Counted from the first letter of the stretch, positions 1-9,994 are shown. The stretch: 45,728 nt of DNA from an uncultured Alphaproteobacteria bacterium (GCA_902586695.1 CACIIL010000009.1:1-45728); one strand, 5' to 3'. Notes: generated by a model from the letters alone, not told the origin. Made by a program: numbers and translations.

Positions 1-557
1 CAACTGGCATGAAAGCAAATGTTTTTATTGTTGATAAATCTGAGGCAAGATTAAATGAATTAAAATCTAAATTTGGTGAAAGTATTACCACACTTGTTTC
101 TGATCAAATTAATCTTGAAGAACAAGTTGCCGCTTGTGATTTATTAATTGGAGGTGTTTTAATACCAGGAGCAAATGCACCAAAATTAGTTTCAAAAGAA
201 ATGATTAAAAATATGAAGCGTGGATCAGTAATTGTAGATGTTGCAATTGATCAAGGTGGATGCGTAGAAACAAGTAAACCAACAACCCATGCAGATCCTA
301 CTTATATTGTTGATGATGTTGTACATTATTGTGTAGCCAATATGCCAGGGGGTGTTCCAATGACTTCAACTTTAGCTTTAAACGCTGCTACTTTACCATT
401 TGTTTTAAAACTTGCACAAGACGGATATCGAAATGCTCTAGCAAGTGATGCTAATTTTTTAGCAGGTCTGAATGTGTGTCAGGGAAATGTGACTTACAAA
501 GCTGTAGCCGATGATTTGGGTTTAGATTTTGTTGACCCAAGCAAAGCAATAAATTAA
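1..557 (+). CDS. ald: Alanine dehydrogenase, C-terminal part (5' end outside window)
   Basis: Frame open from the window edge; MKANVFIVDKSEARL..., IGGVLIPGANAPKLVS, GSVIVDVAIDQGGCVETS, NMPGGVPMTSTLALNAATLPF are typical of alanine dehydrogenase. Confidence 0.93.
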   Translation, partial: TGMKANVFIVDKSEARLNELKSKFGESITTLVSDQINLEEQVAACDLLIGGVLIPGANAPKLVSKEMIKNMKRGSVIVDVAIDQGGCVETSKPTTHADPTYIVDDVVHYCVANMPGGVPMTSTLALNAATLPFVLKLAQDGYRNALASDANFLAGLNVCQGNVTYKAVADDLGLDFVDPSKAIN

Positions 558-569
558 TCAACTTTAAAT

Positions 570-1547
570 ATGACAGACTCTAATGATGAGTTAATGATGG
601 AAACAATGTATTGGTGGGGAATACCCACATTGTTTCGTTGTGAGCATAGAAAAGATTTGTCAAATTGTGATATTGCTCTAGTAGGTGTGCCTCACAGTAC
701 CGGTAATGGTACGACAGAAAGAGATCAACATTTAGGTCCAAGGGCAGTGCGTCATGTTTCAGCAGGACTTAGAAGAGTTCATTTAGATTTTAATATCAAT
801 CCTTGGAAAAAGAAAAAAATTTTTGATCTTGGTGATGTTGCTCTTCCTCATGCAAATAATAATGAAAAATGTATTGAGGATATAACAAATTATTATAAAA
901 AAATTGCAAGACTAAATAAACCTGTTGTCTCAATAGGTGGAGATCATTCTATTACTGGTGGAATCTTGCAAGGTTTAGGCTCTAATAATTTAGAAATGAC
1001 TAAAGAAAAAAAAATATCATTTCTTCATATTGACGCTCACACTGATACCTTTAGTCAACTTGATCATTTTATGGGGGCAAAAAAGAGCGCTGCCCACTGG
1101 GGAGCATATCTTGTTGAACAAGGTATTATAGATCCTAAGACTAGTATGCAAATTGGAATGCGTGGCAATCCTCGCACATTAGATTGGTTACAACCAAGTT
1201 ATGATCTTGGATATAATGTTGTGACTATGGATGAATTTCAAAAAAGAGGGATTAAAGATGTTATAAAGGAGACTCTTGATAAAATAGGAGATAATCCAGT
1301 TTATATTACTTTTGATTTGGATTCACTTGATGCATCGGTAGCGCCTGCTGTATCAAATATAGAACCCAGCTTTACTGGCTTTACAATTGATGAAGCAAAA
1401 GAATTAATTCAATCAGTAAAAAATAAAAATGTTATTGGTGGAGATGTAGTATGTTTAATGCCAACTAAAGATCAGAAAAATAATATTACATCAATGGTAG
1501 CAGCATCTATTATGTTTGAGATTATAAGTGTTATTGCTTTTAGGTAA
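570..1547 (+). CDS. Ureohydrolase (arginase/agmatinase/formiminoglutamase superfamily)
   Basis: Metal-binding motifs SIGGDHSITGG, HIDAHTDT, TFDLDSLDAS. Confidence 0.88.
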   Translation: MTDSNDELMMETMYWWGIPTLFRCEHRKDLSNCDIALVGVPHSTGNGTTERDQHLGPRAVRHVSAGLRRVHLDFNINPWKKKKIFDLGDVALPHANNNEKCIEDITNYYKKIARLNKPVVSIGGDHSITGGILQGLGSNNLEMTKEKKISFLHIDAHTDTFSQLDHFMGAKKSAAHWGAYLVEQGIIDPKTSMQIGMRGNPRTLDWLQPSYDLGYNVVTMDEFQKRGIKDVIKETLDKIGDNPVYITFDLDSLDASVAPAVSNIEPSFTGFTIDEAKELIQSVKNKNVIGGDVVCLMPTKDQKNNITSMVAASIMFEIISVIAFR

Positions 1548-1555
1548 AATTTTAA

Positions 1556-2608
1556 TTAATTAAATTTTTTTGAAGCTAAACACATTATTTTTAATTTTTT
1601 CATTGCTAATTCTCTACTTAAATGTCCAAGACCACAATCAGGCGCAGCAATTAATTGTTCTTTAGAGATAAATTTTAATGCTTCTTCTATTCTTCTTTCA
1701 ATTTCTTCAATAGTTTCAATTTTAGAATTTGCAATTTTAATTAATCCAAAAATTATTTTTGTATGTTTGTAATCTTTAAGTAATGTTAAATCATTATAGC
1801 GATGTGCATCTTCAATAGAGACACTATCTATTTTTGAGTTATCAAGAGATTTTGCAATTTTTTTATAAGAATCTAAAGGTGCTTTAGGATAATCAACTGC
1901 ATCAAGTTTATCTGGATAACCACAACAGATATGTGTAATTTTTTCTACATCATTTTGATTTATTCCCTCAAAACATTTTTCTAAATTTTCAATTCCAAAC
2001 GATAAAGCATTTTCAGGTTTTCTTGCAAACAATGGTTCATCAACTTGAATATATTTACATCCAGCATCAACCAATCTTTTAATTTCTGTATTGATAGCAA
2101 TTGCTAGATCATATCCCATTTCTTCATCTGATTTATAATATGTATTAGCAATAGTGTCGGTAATTGTCATAGGTCCAGGAATAGTTATTTTAATTGGTTT
2201 ATTTGACAGACTTTGATTATGTTTCCATTCATCTACTAAAAAAGGATCTCTTGAAGATATTTTATTTGTTATTGTGGGAAGCCAACACTTATAATTGCCT
2301 GTTCTTGCAACTTTTTCTGTAAGATTATTGAAATCTATACCAGCTAAATGTCTACAGTGATAATGAATATAATTTTCTCTACGAACTTCACCGTCTGTTA
2401 TAATATCAATACCACATTCTTTTTGATCTTGAATTATTTCTTTTGTAGCACGAAGAAACAATTCTTCAGCTTTATTTCCCATTTGATTAATTTCATCATT
2501 ATAAAATTTAGTAGGAAATTGAGTATCAGTACCTCCTGATGCATTAAACCAATCAGTAATTTTTAAATAATTTGGTTTAGGGTAAGCTCCAATAACAGTT
2601 GTTAACAT
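1556..2608 (-). CDS. Cobalamin-independent methionine synthase C-terminal-domain (MetE-core-like) protein
   Basis: 350 aa; TVIGAYPKPNYL, DGEVRRENYIHY, IPGPMTITDT, YIQVDEPLF, THICCGY, PDCGLGHLSRE; no N-terminal MetE domain. Confidence 0.8.
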   Translation of the reverse strand: MLTTVIGAYPKPNYLKITDWFNASGGTDTQFPTKFYNDEINQMGNKAEELFLRATKEIIQDQKECGIDIITDGEVRRENYIHYHCRHLAGIDFNNLTEKVARTGNYKCWLPTITNKISSRDPFLVDEWKHNQSLSNKPIKITIPGPMTITDTIANTYYKSDEEMGYDLAIAINTEIKRLVDAGCKYIQVDEPLFARKPENALSFGIENLEKCFEGINQNDVEKITHICCGYPDKLDAVDYPKAPLDSYKKIAKSLDNSKIDSVSIEDAHRYNDLTLLKDYKHTKIIFGLIKIANSKIETIEEIERRIEEALKFISKEQLIAAPDCGLGHLSRELAMKKLKIMCLASKKFN

Positions 2609-2675
2609 GAATTAATTTATATAGATTTAATTTAATTTAAATTAAATATAAATAAAGTTTATTCTAATAACTTCT

Positions 2676-3584
2676 ATGGATTTATTACCCTCAAAAAACA
2701 CACATAAGTACTTTAGAGGTAATTTACATGGACATTCAGATCATTCAGATGGAGCTTTAAATCCAAAAGAGGTCATTAAAAAGTATCAAGAATTAAGTTA
2801 TGATTTTACATGCCTTTCAGATCACTTATGGAAAGGTAGTAAATTTGCAGCTGAAACAGTATTAGATATAAAAAATCTTAATCAAACAGATTTTATTACT
2901 ATTCCCTCAGCAGAACTTCATTGTAGGGGTAAAAAATATATTAGGGATGGGCTTTGGCATATTGTTGCAAATGGTTTACCATTAGATTTTAAATGTGCTG
3001 ATGAAGAAGAAACAGCATCTCATTTAGTTCAAAGAGCAATTGATGCAGGTGCGTTTGTTACAATTGCTCATCCAGAATGGTACTCTCTAACATTTGATGA
3101 ATGTCTTTCTGTAAGTCATGCACATGGTGTTGAAGTTTATAATCATTCATGTCACATAGAAGCACAACGTGGTTTTGGCACTGCAACTGTAGATTATCTA
3201 TTACAAGAAAATAATAAAATATTTTTAACTGCTACTGATGATTCACATTTTAAAATGAAAGATTTTGGAGGTGGATGGGTGATGGTTGCAGCTGATAATT
3301 TATCAGAAATATCTATTTTAAACGCTTTAAAAAATGGGCAATATTATTCTTCTACCGGAGTTGAAATATTTGAGTTTCAGATCAATAATCGTAAAGTAAC
3401 TATCCGGTGTTCACCTTCAAACCAAGTCTGTATAGTTGGTCAAGGAGCTAAATCTATGAGTCAGAATGGAAAAAATATTACAAACGCTGAATTTGACCTT
3501 ATCGACTATCCTTCTGATTGGTTTAGGGTTAGTATTGCTAACGATTCTGGGAAATTTGCTTGGACAAACCCAATTTGGTTTTAA
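2676..3584 (+). CDS. PHP-domain metal-dependent phosphoesterase-like protein
   Basis: GNLHGHSDHSDGALNP, FTCLSDHLW, IAHPEW, TDDSHF. Confidence 0.8.
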   Translation: MDLLPSKNTHKYFRGNLHGHSDHSDGALNPKEVIKKYQELSYDFTCLSDHLWKGSKFAAETVLDIKNLNQTDFITIPSAELHCRGKKYIRDGLWHIVANGLPLDFKCADEEETASHLVQRAIDAGAFVTIAHPEWYSLTFDECLSVSHAHGVEVYNHSCHIEAQRGFGTATVDYLLQENNKIFLTATDDSHFKMKDFGGGWVMVAADNLSEISILNALKNGQYYSSTGVEIFEFQINNRKVTIRCSPSNQVCIVGQGAKSMSQNGKNITNAEFDLIDYPSDWFRVSIANDSGKFAWTNPIWF

Positions 3585-3600
3585 GAAAAATTCACATTTT

Positions 3601-3630
3601 TTGAAAAAAATTTAGATAATTCCGTATAAT
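3601..3630 (+). promoter_or_regulatory. Candidate sigma70-type promoter for the family-5 ABC operon
   Basis: TTGAAA (3601-3606) - 18 nt - TATAAT (3625-3630), about 70 nt upstream of the start codon. Confidence 0.5.
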
Positions 3631-3700
3631 TTTTTTGTATTTTTAGCTTATTCATGTCATGGGTTTAGAATTACTTTAAATTTAAAGAGGAGAAAATAAT

Positions 3701-5752
3701 ATGTTTAAAAAATTATTTTTAGCATTGGTATTTTCATCATCAACAGTGTTGTGGAGCGGAAGCTCTATTGCAGATGGTCATTGTAAAGGTTCTACAATGG
3801 GTGATGGTCAAACAGGCGGAAAATACCCTCAACAATATGAATTGTCAGAATATGAAAGTGCAGCTGGTTGTACTATGAAGTTTTCTGAAAATCCAAATAT
3901 TACGAGTATTAATGCAACTATTCAAGGTAACAAAGGTCTAGCAGGTGTTGCAGATCGTTTACCTGATGAACCGCTAGTTGTTGTTCCTTATGATTCAATA
4001 GGATCTTATGGTGGAACAATTAACTTTTTATCAAATGCAACAGAAGCAGGTACTTCTGATATGCTATCAACACGTCATGTAAACTTAGTTCGTTTTGCTG
4101 ATGACTTATCAACTATTGTTCCAAACGTAGCAAAAGATTATGCATGGAATGATGATTTCACTGAATTGACTTTTACTCTTAGAAAAGGTCATAAGTGGTC
4201 AAATGGTGAGCCATTTACAGCAAGAGACGTTGAGTTTTGGTATGAAGATATGATGATGAATACCAACATCAGAGAAAAACCATATCCTTACCTTCTTGTT
4301 GGTGGCGAGCCTATGACTGTAGATGTAGTTAATGATACAACTGTAAGATTTAACTTACCATCTCCTTTCCCAGGACTTTTAGCTACTCTTGCATGGTCTT
4401 ATAACCAAGCATTTATACCTGCTCATTTTTTAGAGCAATTTCATCCAGAAATAGATTCAAATGCTGATGCCAATGCACAAGCACTTGGTTTTGAAAATGG
4501 TTGGGATGCTTTGGCAGCTTATTATGGTAACTCTGGTTGGACTGATACTCCAACACCGATGTTGAGAAACCCTGATTTAGTAGGTGGTTTAGAATATGCA
4601 GCTTACCCTTCTTTAGAAGCGTATATGACAATTGAAGATACGACTGAAGGAAGAGTGTATGCAGCTAATCCATATTTCCACCAAGTTGATACTGCTGGAA
4701 ATCAATTACCATACATTGATTATCAAAATGAGAGATATATTAATGAAAACGAGATTAGACTTTTAAAACTTGTTAATGGTGAAGTTGATTACAAATCACA
4801 ATCAGTTCAACTTGAATCTGCACCTCAATTACTAGACGGAGCAGAAGCTGGTGGATATAACCTTCAAATTAACCCAGGTTGTGGAGCTGCACTATTTAGC
4901 TTTAACGTTACTCATCCAGATTTGGAAAAACGTAAAGTTTATGGTGATATTCGTTTCCGTCAAGCAATGTCAATTGCTCTTGATAGGAATGAGATCAATG
5001 ATGTGGCTTACTACGGTTTAGGTGTGGTAGAGCAGTTTGTAGGTATTTCACCTGCACCCGACTTTGTTCCTGATGAAATCAAAATGCATATGACTCAATA
5101 TGATCCAGATGCTGCTAATGCACTCTTGGATGAAGTTGGGTTAAAAGATGTTGATGGAGACGGATTTAGAGAACTTCCAAACGGAGCACCTTTTGCAATG
5201 AACATCGACTATGCTACTCAAGGTATAGGTGGTGTTGAAGTTGAATTAGTAGCTCGTATGTGGAACGATGTTGGAGTTAAAACTTCTTTTAAAGAGGTAA
5301 CTCCAGATGAATATCGTGGATCTCAATCATCTAATGCTCTTGATGTACATGCATGGGATAAAGGACAACCATTAGCGATTATAGCAGGTAACCCTGAAAC
5401 ATTTAAAGCGCCTTTTGGTAATTACTTTAACCATACGCAAGGAATGTTATGGGGTGCTTATATTGATAGTGATGGTTCAGATGGTGTAGAGCCTCCTCAG
5501 TGGGTATATGATTTAAGTGATGGAATTGATAAGTTCCAATCATATGAATTAGGTACTGCTGAATCAAATGAGTGGGGTGAAAAAATTACAAGAATGTTAA
5601 CAGAGCAAACTCTGTTAATTGGTACTGTAAAAGCGCCTTTCCCTACATACCACAGAAATGCTTTGAAAAACTTTACACAATTCAAAACAACTTCTTATGA
5701 GTATTACAGAACTTATCCATATCTAGCTACTCAGTGGTGGTTAGACGAATAA
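3701..5752 (+). CDS. ABC transporter substrate-binding protein, family 5 (oligopeptide/saccharide type), large 683-aa form
   Basis: Signal peptide; LTFTLRKGHKWSNGEPFTARDVEFWYEDM; DIRFRQAMSIALDRNEIND; RBS AGAGGAGA. Confidence 0.92.
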   Translation: MFKKLFLALVFSSSTVLWSGSSIADGHCKGSTMGDGQTGGKYPQQYELSEYESAAGCTMKFSENPNITSINATIQGNKGLAGVADRLPDEPLVVVPYDSIGSYGGTINFLSNATEAGTSDMLSTRHVNLVRFADDLSTIVPNVAKDYAWNDDFTELTFTLRKGHKWSNGEPFTARDVEFWYEDMMMNTNIREKPYPYLLVGGEPMTVDVVNDTTVRFNLPSPFPGLLATLAWSYNQAFIPAHFLEQFHPEIDSNADANAQALGFENGWDALAAYYGNSGWTDTPTPMLRNPDLVGGLEYAAYPSLEAYMTIEDTTEGRVYAANPYFHQVDTAGNQLPYIDYQNERYINENEIRLLKLVNGEVDYKSQSVQLESAPQLLDGAEAGGYNLQINPGCGAALFSFNVTHPDLEKRKVYGDIRFRQAMSIALDRNEINDVAYYGLGVVEQFVGISPAPDFVPDEIKMHMTQYDPDAANALLDEVGLKDVDGDGFRELPNGAPFAMNIDYATQGIGGVEVELVARMWNDVGVKTSFKEVTPDEYRGSQSSNALDVHAWDKGQPLAIIAGNPETFKAPFGNYFNHTQGMLWGAYIDSDGSDGVEPPQWVYDLSDGIDKFQSYELGTAESNEWGEKITRMLTEQTLLIGTVKAPFPTYHRNALKNFTQFKTTSYEYYRTYPYLATQWWLDE

Positions 5753-5773
5753 AATAAGTAAATAAATATCTTT

Positions 5774-5810
5774 AAAAGCGGCAATTTTGTATTGCCGCTT
5801 TTCTTTTTTT
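5774..5810 (+). terminator. Perfect hairpin plus T-tract between binding-protein and permease genes
   Basis: AAAAGCGGCAA-TTTTGTA-TTGCCGCTTTT followed by CTTTTTTT; 11-bp perfect stem, 22 nt after the stop codon. Confidence 0.85.
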
Positions 5811-5846
5811 AATTATTCTTAAACATAAATTAAGAGAGATCGAATT

Positions 5847-6860
5847 ATGATTAATTTTATTCAATTCACATTAACAAGAGCTTTATTAGCTATTGTAACA
5901 TTACTCATAGTTTGTTTTATAGTTTTTTCACTAATGGAATTAGTTCCAGGTACGTGTGCAGAGCGATATTTGGCTTTTAAAAATACACAAGGTTCCCAAA
6001 TAACATTTGAAGATATTGAAGCTGAAAAAATCCGTTTAGGTTTAGATAAACCTTTTTTCTATAGATATGGAAAATGGGTTTCAGATATTGTTGTAAGACA
6101 AGATTTTGGAGATAGTTGTATTCTTCGAATGAACATTAATGAACTTCTTAGTGGAAGATTTGTTCTTTCACTCACTATTTGTTTAGTAGCTCTGATTTTT
6201 TCTTATTTAATTGCCATACCTGTTGGTATTATTTCCGCCACGACAAAATATGTTTCTTTAGATCAAACTTTAAAATTTGTTAGTTATTTAGGTATAGCTT
6301 TACCAAATTTTTTAGTAGCACTTTGTATTATGCTTTTTATGACCGTCTATTATGGAGATACTATGACAGGTTTATTTTCTCAAGAATATGAAAATGCTCC
6401 ATGGTCTACTGATAAGGTAAAGGATTTTCTCGCTAGAGCATGGCTACCAATTTTTGTTCTTGGGTGGAATGCGACTGCTTTTGCTCTACAAACTGTAAGA
6501 GCATTAATGCTAGACGAAAATGATAAACTGTATGTAATGGCAGCAAGAGCGAGAGGAATATCGGGTATGAGTTTATTATGGCGTTATCCAGCAAAACACT
6601 CGCTTGGGCCAGTAATCAATTCTATCGGTTTTGATTTAAATAGAATTTTTAGTGCACTTCCAGTTGTTGCATTGATTTTAATTTTAACTGAAGCTGGCGC
6701 ACTTTTGATTGAAGCATTAGCTAGATCTAATGATCAGCAATTAGCTGGTGCTATTATATTTTTACTTACCGCAACAATAGTATTTGTAAATTTTATAACT
6801 GATATAATTTTAGCAATAATGGATCCAAGAATAAGGAAAGGAGTTATGGGTGGAGGTTAG
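5847..6860 (+). CDS. ABC transporter permease (DppB/OppB type)
   Basis: N-terminal TM segment, LVPGTCAERYL, LGLDKPFFYRYGKWVSDIV, permease EAA-like region AARARGISGMSLLWRYPAKHSLGPVI. Confidence 0.9.
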   Translation: MINFIQFTLTRALLAIVTLLIVCFIVFSLMELVPGTCAERYLAFKNTQGSQITFEDIEAEKIRLGLDKPFFYRYGKWVSDIVVRQDFGDSCILRMNINELLSGRFVLSLTICLVALIFSYLIAIPVGIISATTKYVSLDQTLKFVSYLGIALPNFLVALCIMLFMTVYYGDTMTGLFSQEYENAPWSTDKVKDFLARAWLPIFVLGWNATAFALQTVRALMLDENDKLYVMAARARGISGMSLLWRYPAKHSLGPVINSIGFDLNRIFSALPVVALILILTEAGALLIEALARSNDQQLAGAIIFLLTATIVFVNFITDIILAIMDPRIRKGVMGGG

Positions 6861-8013
6861 TAATAGAAAAAAGGAAGCATATTATACTGCAACACAAATG
6901 CAATTGGTAAGAACACGTTTTTTTGGAAACCGTTCGGCGATGATTGCTGGCTCAATATTATTATTCATGATCGTGTGCAGCTTATTCTCAGGTTTTCTAT
7001 CCCCATACGATCCAACAATTGCTGGTCGAGACAAAAACTATGAAAATGGTGCGCCTCAAATTCCAATGTTTTGGGATGAAAATGGTTTTTCTCCAAGACC
7101 TTTTCTTCATACTTTGAGTAAATATAGAGGTGCTGATACAAATTTTAGATGGGTGTACAAAATTGATAAAGAGAAAAGGCGTTATGTTTATTTTTTCGTG
7201 AAAGGTTGGGAATATAAATATTTTAATTATAAAATTAACCTTCCAGGTAAGGCGTTAGATTTTACTATTCCAGGAATTACATTTGATACGCATTTATTTG
7301 GTGTTGATGAGGGTGGGATTCATTTATTTGGTACAGATAAAGCAGGAAAGGATTTGTTTAGTAGAACCTTAAGTGCAATTTATATTTCACTTGCAGTTGG
7401 AACATTGGGAGTATTTATTTCTTTTGTTCTATCTTTAATTATTGGTGGTATCTCAGGATATTATGGTGGGTGGATTGATAGTTTGCTGCAAATGTTTACT
7501 GACGCTATACGAACAGTACCACCCATACCTTTATTTATGTGTTTAGCAGCTTTTGCACCTCTTGAATGGAGTTCTGAACTAAGATTTTTCTTTATATCCT
7601 GTTTGCTAGGTCTAATATCTTGGCCAACATTGGCAAGGCGTGTTCGAACACATTTACTAAGTGAAAGAAGTCAAGAATATATTTTGGCAGCTAAAATGTG
7701 TGGAGCTTCATCAACTCATATAATTATTAGACATCTTTTACCAAGTTTTACGAGTTACATAATTGTTGATTTGGTTATAAGTTTTCCTTACATGTTGTTA
7801 TCTGAAACAGCACTTAGCTTTATAGGTTTAGGTTTAAGAGAACCTGTAAATTCATTAGGTGTGCTGTTACAAAATGCAACAAAGGCAGATGTATTATTAA
7901 ATTATCAATGGTATTTCATTCCAGTCTTTTTCTTAGTTGTTTTAATTTTGACCTTTGTTTATGTCGGAGATGGTCTTCGAGATGCAGCTGACCCACACAA
8001 AACAAAAAATTAA
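6850..8013 (+). CDS. ABC transporter permease (DppC/OppC type) with extended extracytoplasmic segment
   Basis: FLSPYDPTIAGRDKN, HLFGTDKAGKDLFSRTL, EYILAAKMCGASSTHIIIRHLLPS; overlaps preceding gene. Confidence 0.9.
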   Translation: MEVSNRKKEAYYTATQMQLVRTRFFGNRSAMIAGSILLFMIVCSLFSGFLSPYDPTIAGRDKNYENGAPQIPMFWDENGFSPRPFLHTLSKYRGADTNFRWVYKIDKEKRRYVYFFVKGWEYKYFNYKINLPGKALDFTIPGITFDTHLFGVDEGGIHLFGTDKAGKDLFSRTLSAIYISLAVGTLGVFISFVLSLIIGGISGYYGGWIDSLLQMFTDAIRTVPPIPLFMCLAAFAPLEWSSELRFFFISCLLGLISWPTLARRVRTHLLSERSQEYILAAKMCGASSTHIIIRHLLPSFTSYIIVDLVISFPYMLLSETALSFIGLGLREPVNSLGVLLQNATKADVLLNYQWYFIPVFFLVVLILTFVYVGDGLRDAADPHKTKN

Positions 8014-8018
8014 TATTT

Positions 8019-9005
8019 ATGAGTCATCTTTTAGAAATAAATAATCTTGATGTTAAGTTTGATACTGATGAAGGGCGAATTACCGCAATAGAGAATGTAT
8101 CTATTTCATTAGATCAAGGTAAGGTTTTGGGAATTGTTGGAGAGTCAGGTTCTGGTAAATCTGTTACCGCAAAATCAATCATGCAATTAAATCCAGGAAA
8201 TACAATATATAATGATGATGCTGAAATAATAATTGATGATGAAAATGTTTTAAAATTTACTTCTAATAATGATTTGAAAAAAATCAGAGGAGGCAAAGTA
8301 TCAATGATTTTTCAAGAACCAATGGCGAGTTTTGCTCCAGCAATAAAAATTGGTCATCAAATGATTGAGCAACTTATGATTCACAAGCCTTTAACTAAAA
8401 AAGAAGCAAAAGATATATCAATAGATATGTTAAATAGAGTAGGGATTGCTGATGCAGAGAAAAGATTTAACCAGTATGCTTTTGAGTTATCAGGTGGGAT
8501 GAGACAAAGAGCCATGATAGCTATGGCATTATCTACTATGCCTAAATTATTGTTAGCTGATGAGCCAACCACTGCACTTGACGTAACTATACAAGCTCAA
8601 GTTATCAATCTAATGAAAGATATAATTAAAGAATTTAATATGGGTGTTATTTTTATAACTCATGATCTAGGTGTAATTGCTCAAGTGGCTGATGATGTAG
8701 CGGTGATGTATCTAGGTAGCGTTGTTGAGCAAGGTCCGGTTAATGAAATTTTAAAAAATCCAATGCACCCTTATACTAGAGGTTTAATAAACGCTCTTCC
8801 AGATATTAATAATTTAGATGCCCCACTTACACCTATACCAGGTAATATCCCAAGTCCTTTAGACAGACCTAATGGATGCGTCTTTAGAACTAGGTGCCCC
8901 CATGCTTCTAAAGAAGGTAAGGAAGAAAATATAAAAATGGGTTTAGTAGAAGTTAAACCAGGTCACTGGTTAGATAAATGTGGTGTTGATTGTGGAAAAA
9001 AATGA
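8019..9005 (+). CDS. Oligopeptide-type ABC transporter ATP-binding protein (DppD/OppD type)
   Basis: Walker A GESGSGKSVT, signature LSGGMRQRAMIA, Walker B LLLADEPTTALD, C-terminal GCVFRTRCPHAS. Confidence 0.95.
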   Translation: MSHLLEINNLDVKFDTDEGRITAIENVSISLDQGKVLGIVGESGSGKSVTAKSIMQLNPGNTIYNDDAEIIIDDENVLKFTSNNDLKKIRGGKVSMIFQEPMASFAPAIKIGHQMIEQLMIHKPLTKKEAKDISIDMLNRVGIADAEKRFNQYAFELSGGMRQRAMIAMALSTMPKLLLADEPTTALDVTIQAQVINLMKDIIKEFNMGVIFITHDLGVIAQVADDVAVMYLGSVVEQGPVNEILKNPMHPYTRGLINALPDINNLDAPLTPIPGNIPSPLDRPNGCVFRTRCPHASKEGKEENIKMGLVEVKPGHWLDKCGVDCGKK

Positions 9006-9994
9006 GTAAAAATATTGTATCAGTGAACAATCTTTCGGTATCTTTTGATTACCAAGAAAATTTCCTATCAAAGAAGCAAAAAATAAAAGCCGTTAATAAT
9101 ATTAACATAAAGATCAAAAAAGGATCTTTCTTTGGTCTTGTTGGTGAGTCTGGATCTGGAAAAACCACACTTGGAAGAGCAATATTAGGTGCAAATAAAA
9201 TAAGTACAGGAAATGTAATTTTTCATGATGATGACAGAGATTATGATTTAACATCCATTAATTCAAAGGAAATGAAAGAATATAGAAAAAAAGCACAGCT
9301 AATTTTTCAAGACCCATATGCTGCACTTAGTCCCAGAATGACTGTAAGAGATATAATTGCAGAACCTTTAGAGGTTATGAAGATTACAAATTCACGTGAA
9401 GAAACTGATGAAAAAGTAAGAGAAATTGCTTCAAAATGTCGATTAAATTTAGAGCATTTAAGAAGATACCCACATGCATTTTCAGGAGGGCAAAGACAAC
9501 GTATTTCTATTGCAAGAGCCCTTGTGAGTAATCCAAAATTTATTGTAGCTGATGAAAGTGTTGCTGCGTTAGATGTCTCAATTCAAGCAGATATATTAAA
9601 TCTTTTAAAGCAACTTCAAAATGAATTAAATTTAACATATTTATTTATAAGCCATGATCTAAGTGTTGTAGCTCACGTCTGTGATATTGTGGCGGTAATG
9701 TATCTTGGTCATATAGTCGAGATGGCTCCTTCGAGAGATCTATTTAGTAATCCGAGACATCCTTATACAAAAGCATTATTATCTTCCATTCCATCAATTG
9801 ATCCTGAAAATAAATCAAAAGCTATTGAGCTTGAAGGAGAGATACCTAGTGCAATGAACCCTCCTTCTGGATGTGTTTTTAGAACAAGATGCCCTCATGC
9901 TTCACAAGATGGTAAGGAAGAAAATATTGAAATGGGATTAGAAGAAGTTGAGCCGGATCATTGGGTAGATCGATGTGGCGTTAGTTGTGGGTGA
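8990..9994 (+). CDS. Oligopeptide-type ABC transporter ATP-binding protein (DppF/OppF type)
   Basis: GESGSGKTTLGRA, FSGGQRQRISIARAL, FIVADESVAALD, C-terminal GCVFRTRCPHAS; overlaps dppD-like gene. Confidence 0.95.
   Translation: MWKKMSKNIVSVNNLSVSFDYQENFLSKKQKIKAVNNINIKIKKGSFFGLVGESGSGKTTLGRAILGANKISTGNVIFHDDDRDYDLTSINSKEMKEYRKKAQLIFQDPYAALSPRMTVRDIIAEPLEVMKITNSREETDEKVREIASKCRLNLEHLRRYPHAFSGGQRQRISIARALVSNPKFIVADESVAALDVSIQADILNLLKQLQNELNLTYLFISHDLSVVAHVCDIVAVMYLGHIVEMAPSRDLFSNPRHPYTKALLSSIPSIDPENKSKAIELEGEIPSAMNPPSGCVFRTRCPHASQDGKEENIEMGLEEVEPDHWVDRCGVSCG

Noticed and set aside
1546-1572. AT-only imperfect palindrome AAAATTTTAATTAATTAAATTTT between convergent genes as a bidirectional terminator
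   Set aside because: Composed only of A/T in an AT-rich genome, with a bulge; expected by chance and weakly stable
2348-2539. Small plus-strand ORF in the track
   Set aside because: Lies antisense inside the MetE-core gene; low-complexity translation, no motif
4413-4631. Minus-strand ORF inside the family-5 binding-protein gene
   Set aside because: Antisense shadow of a strongly supported CDS
5497-5685. Minus-strand ORF inside the same binding-protein gene
   Set aside because: Antisense shadow; no motif or RBS support
8114-8572. Two minus-strand ORFs (8114-8296, 8381-8572)
   Set aside because: Antisense to the ABC ATPase gene
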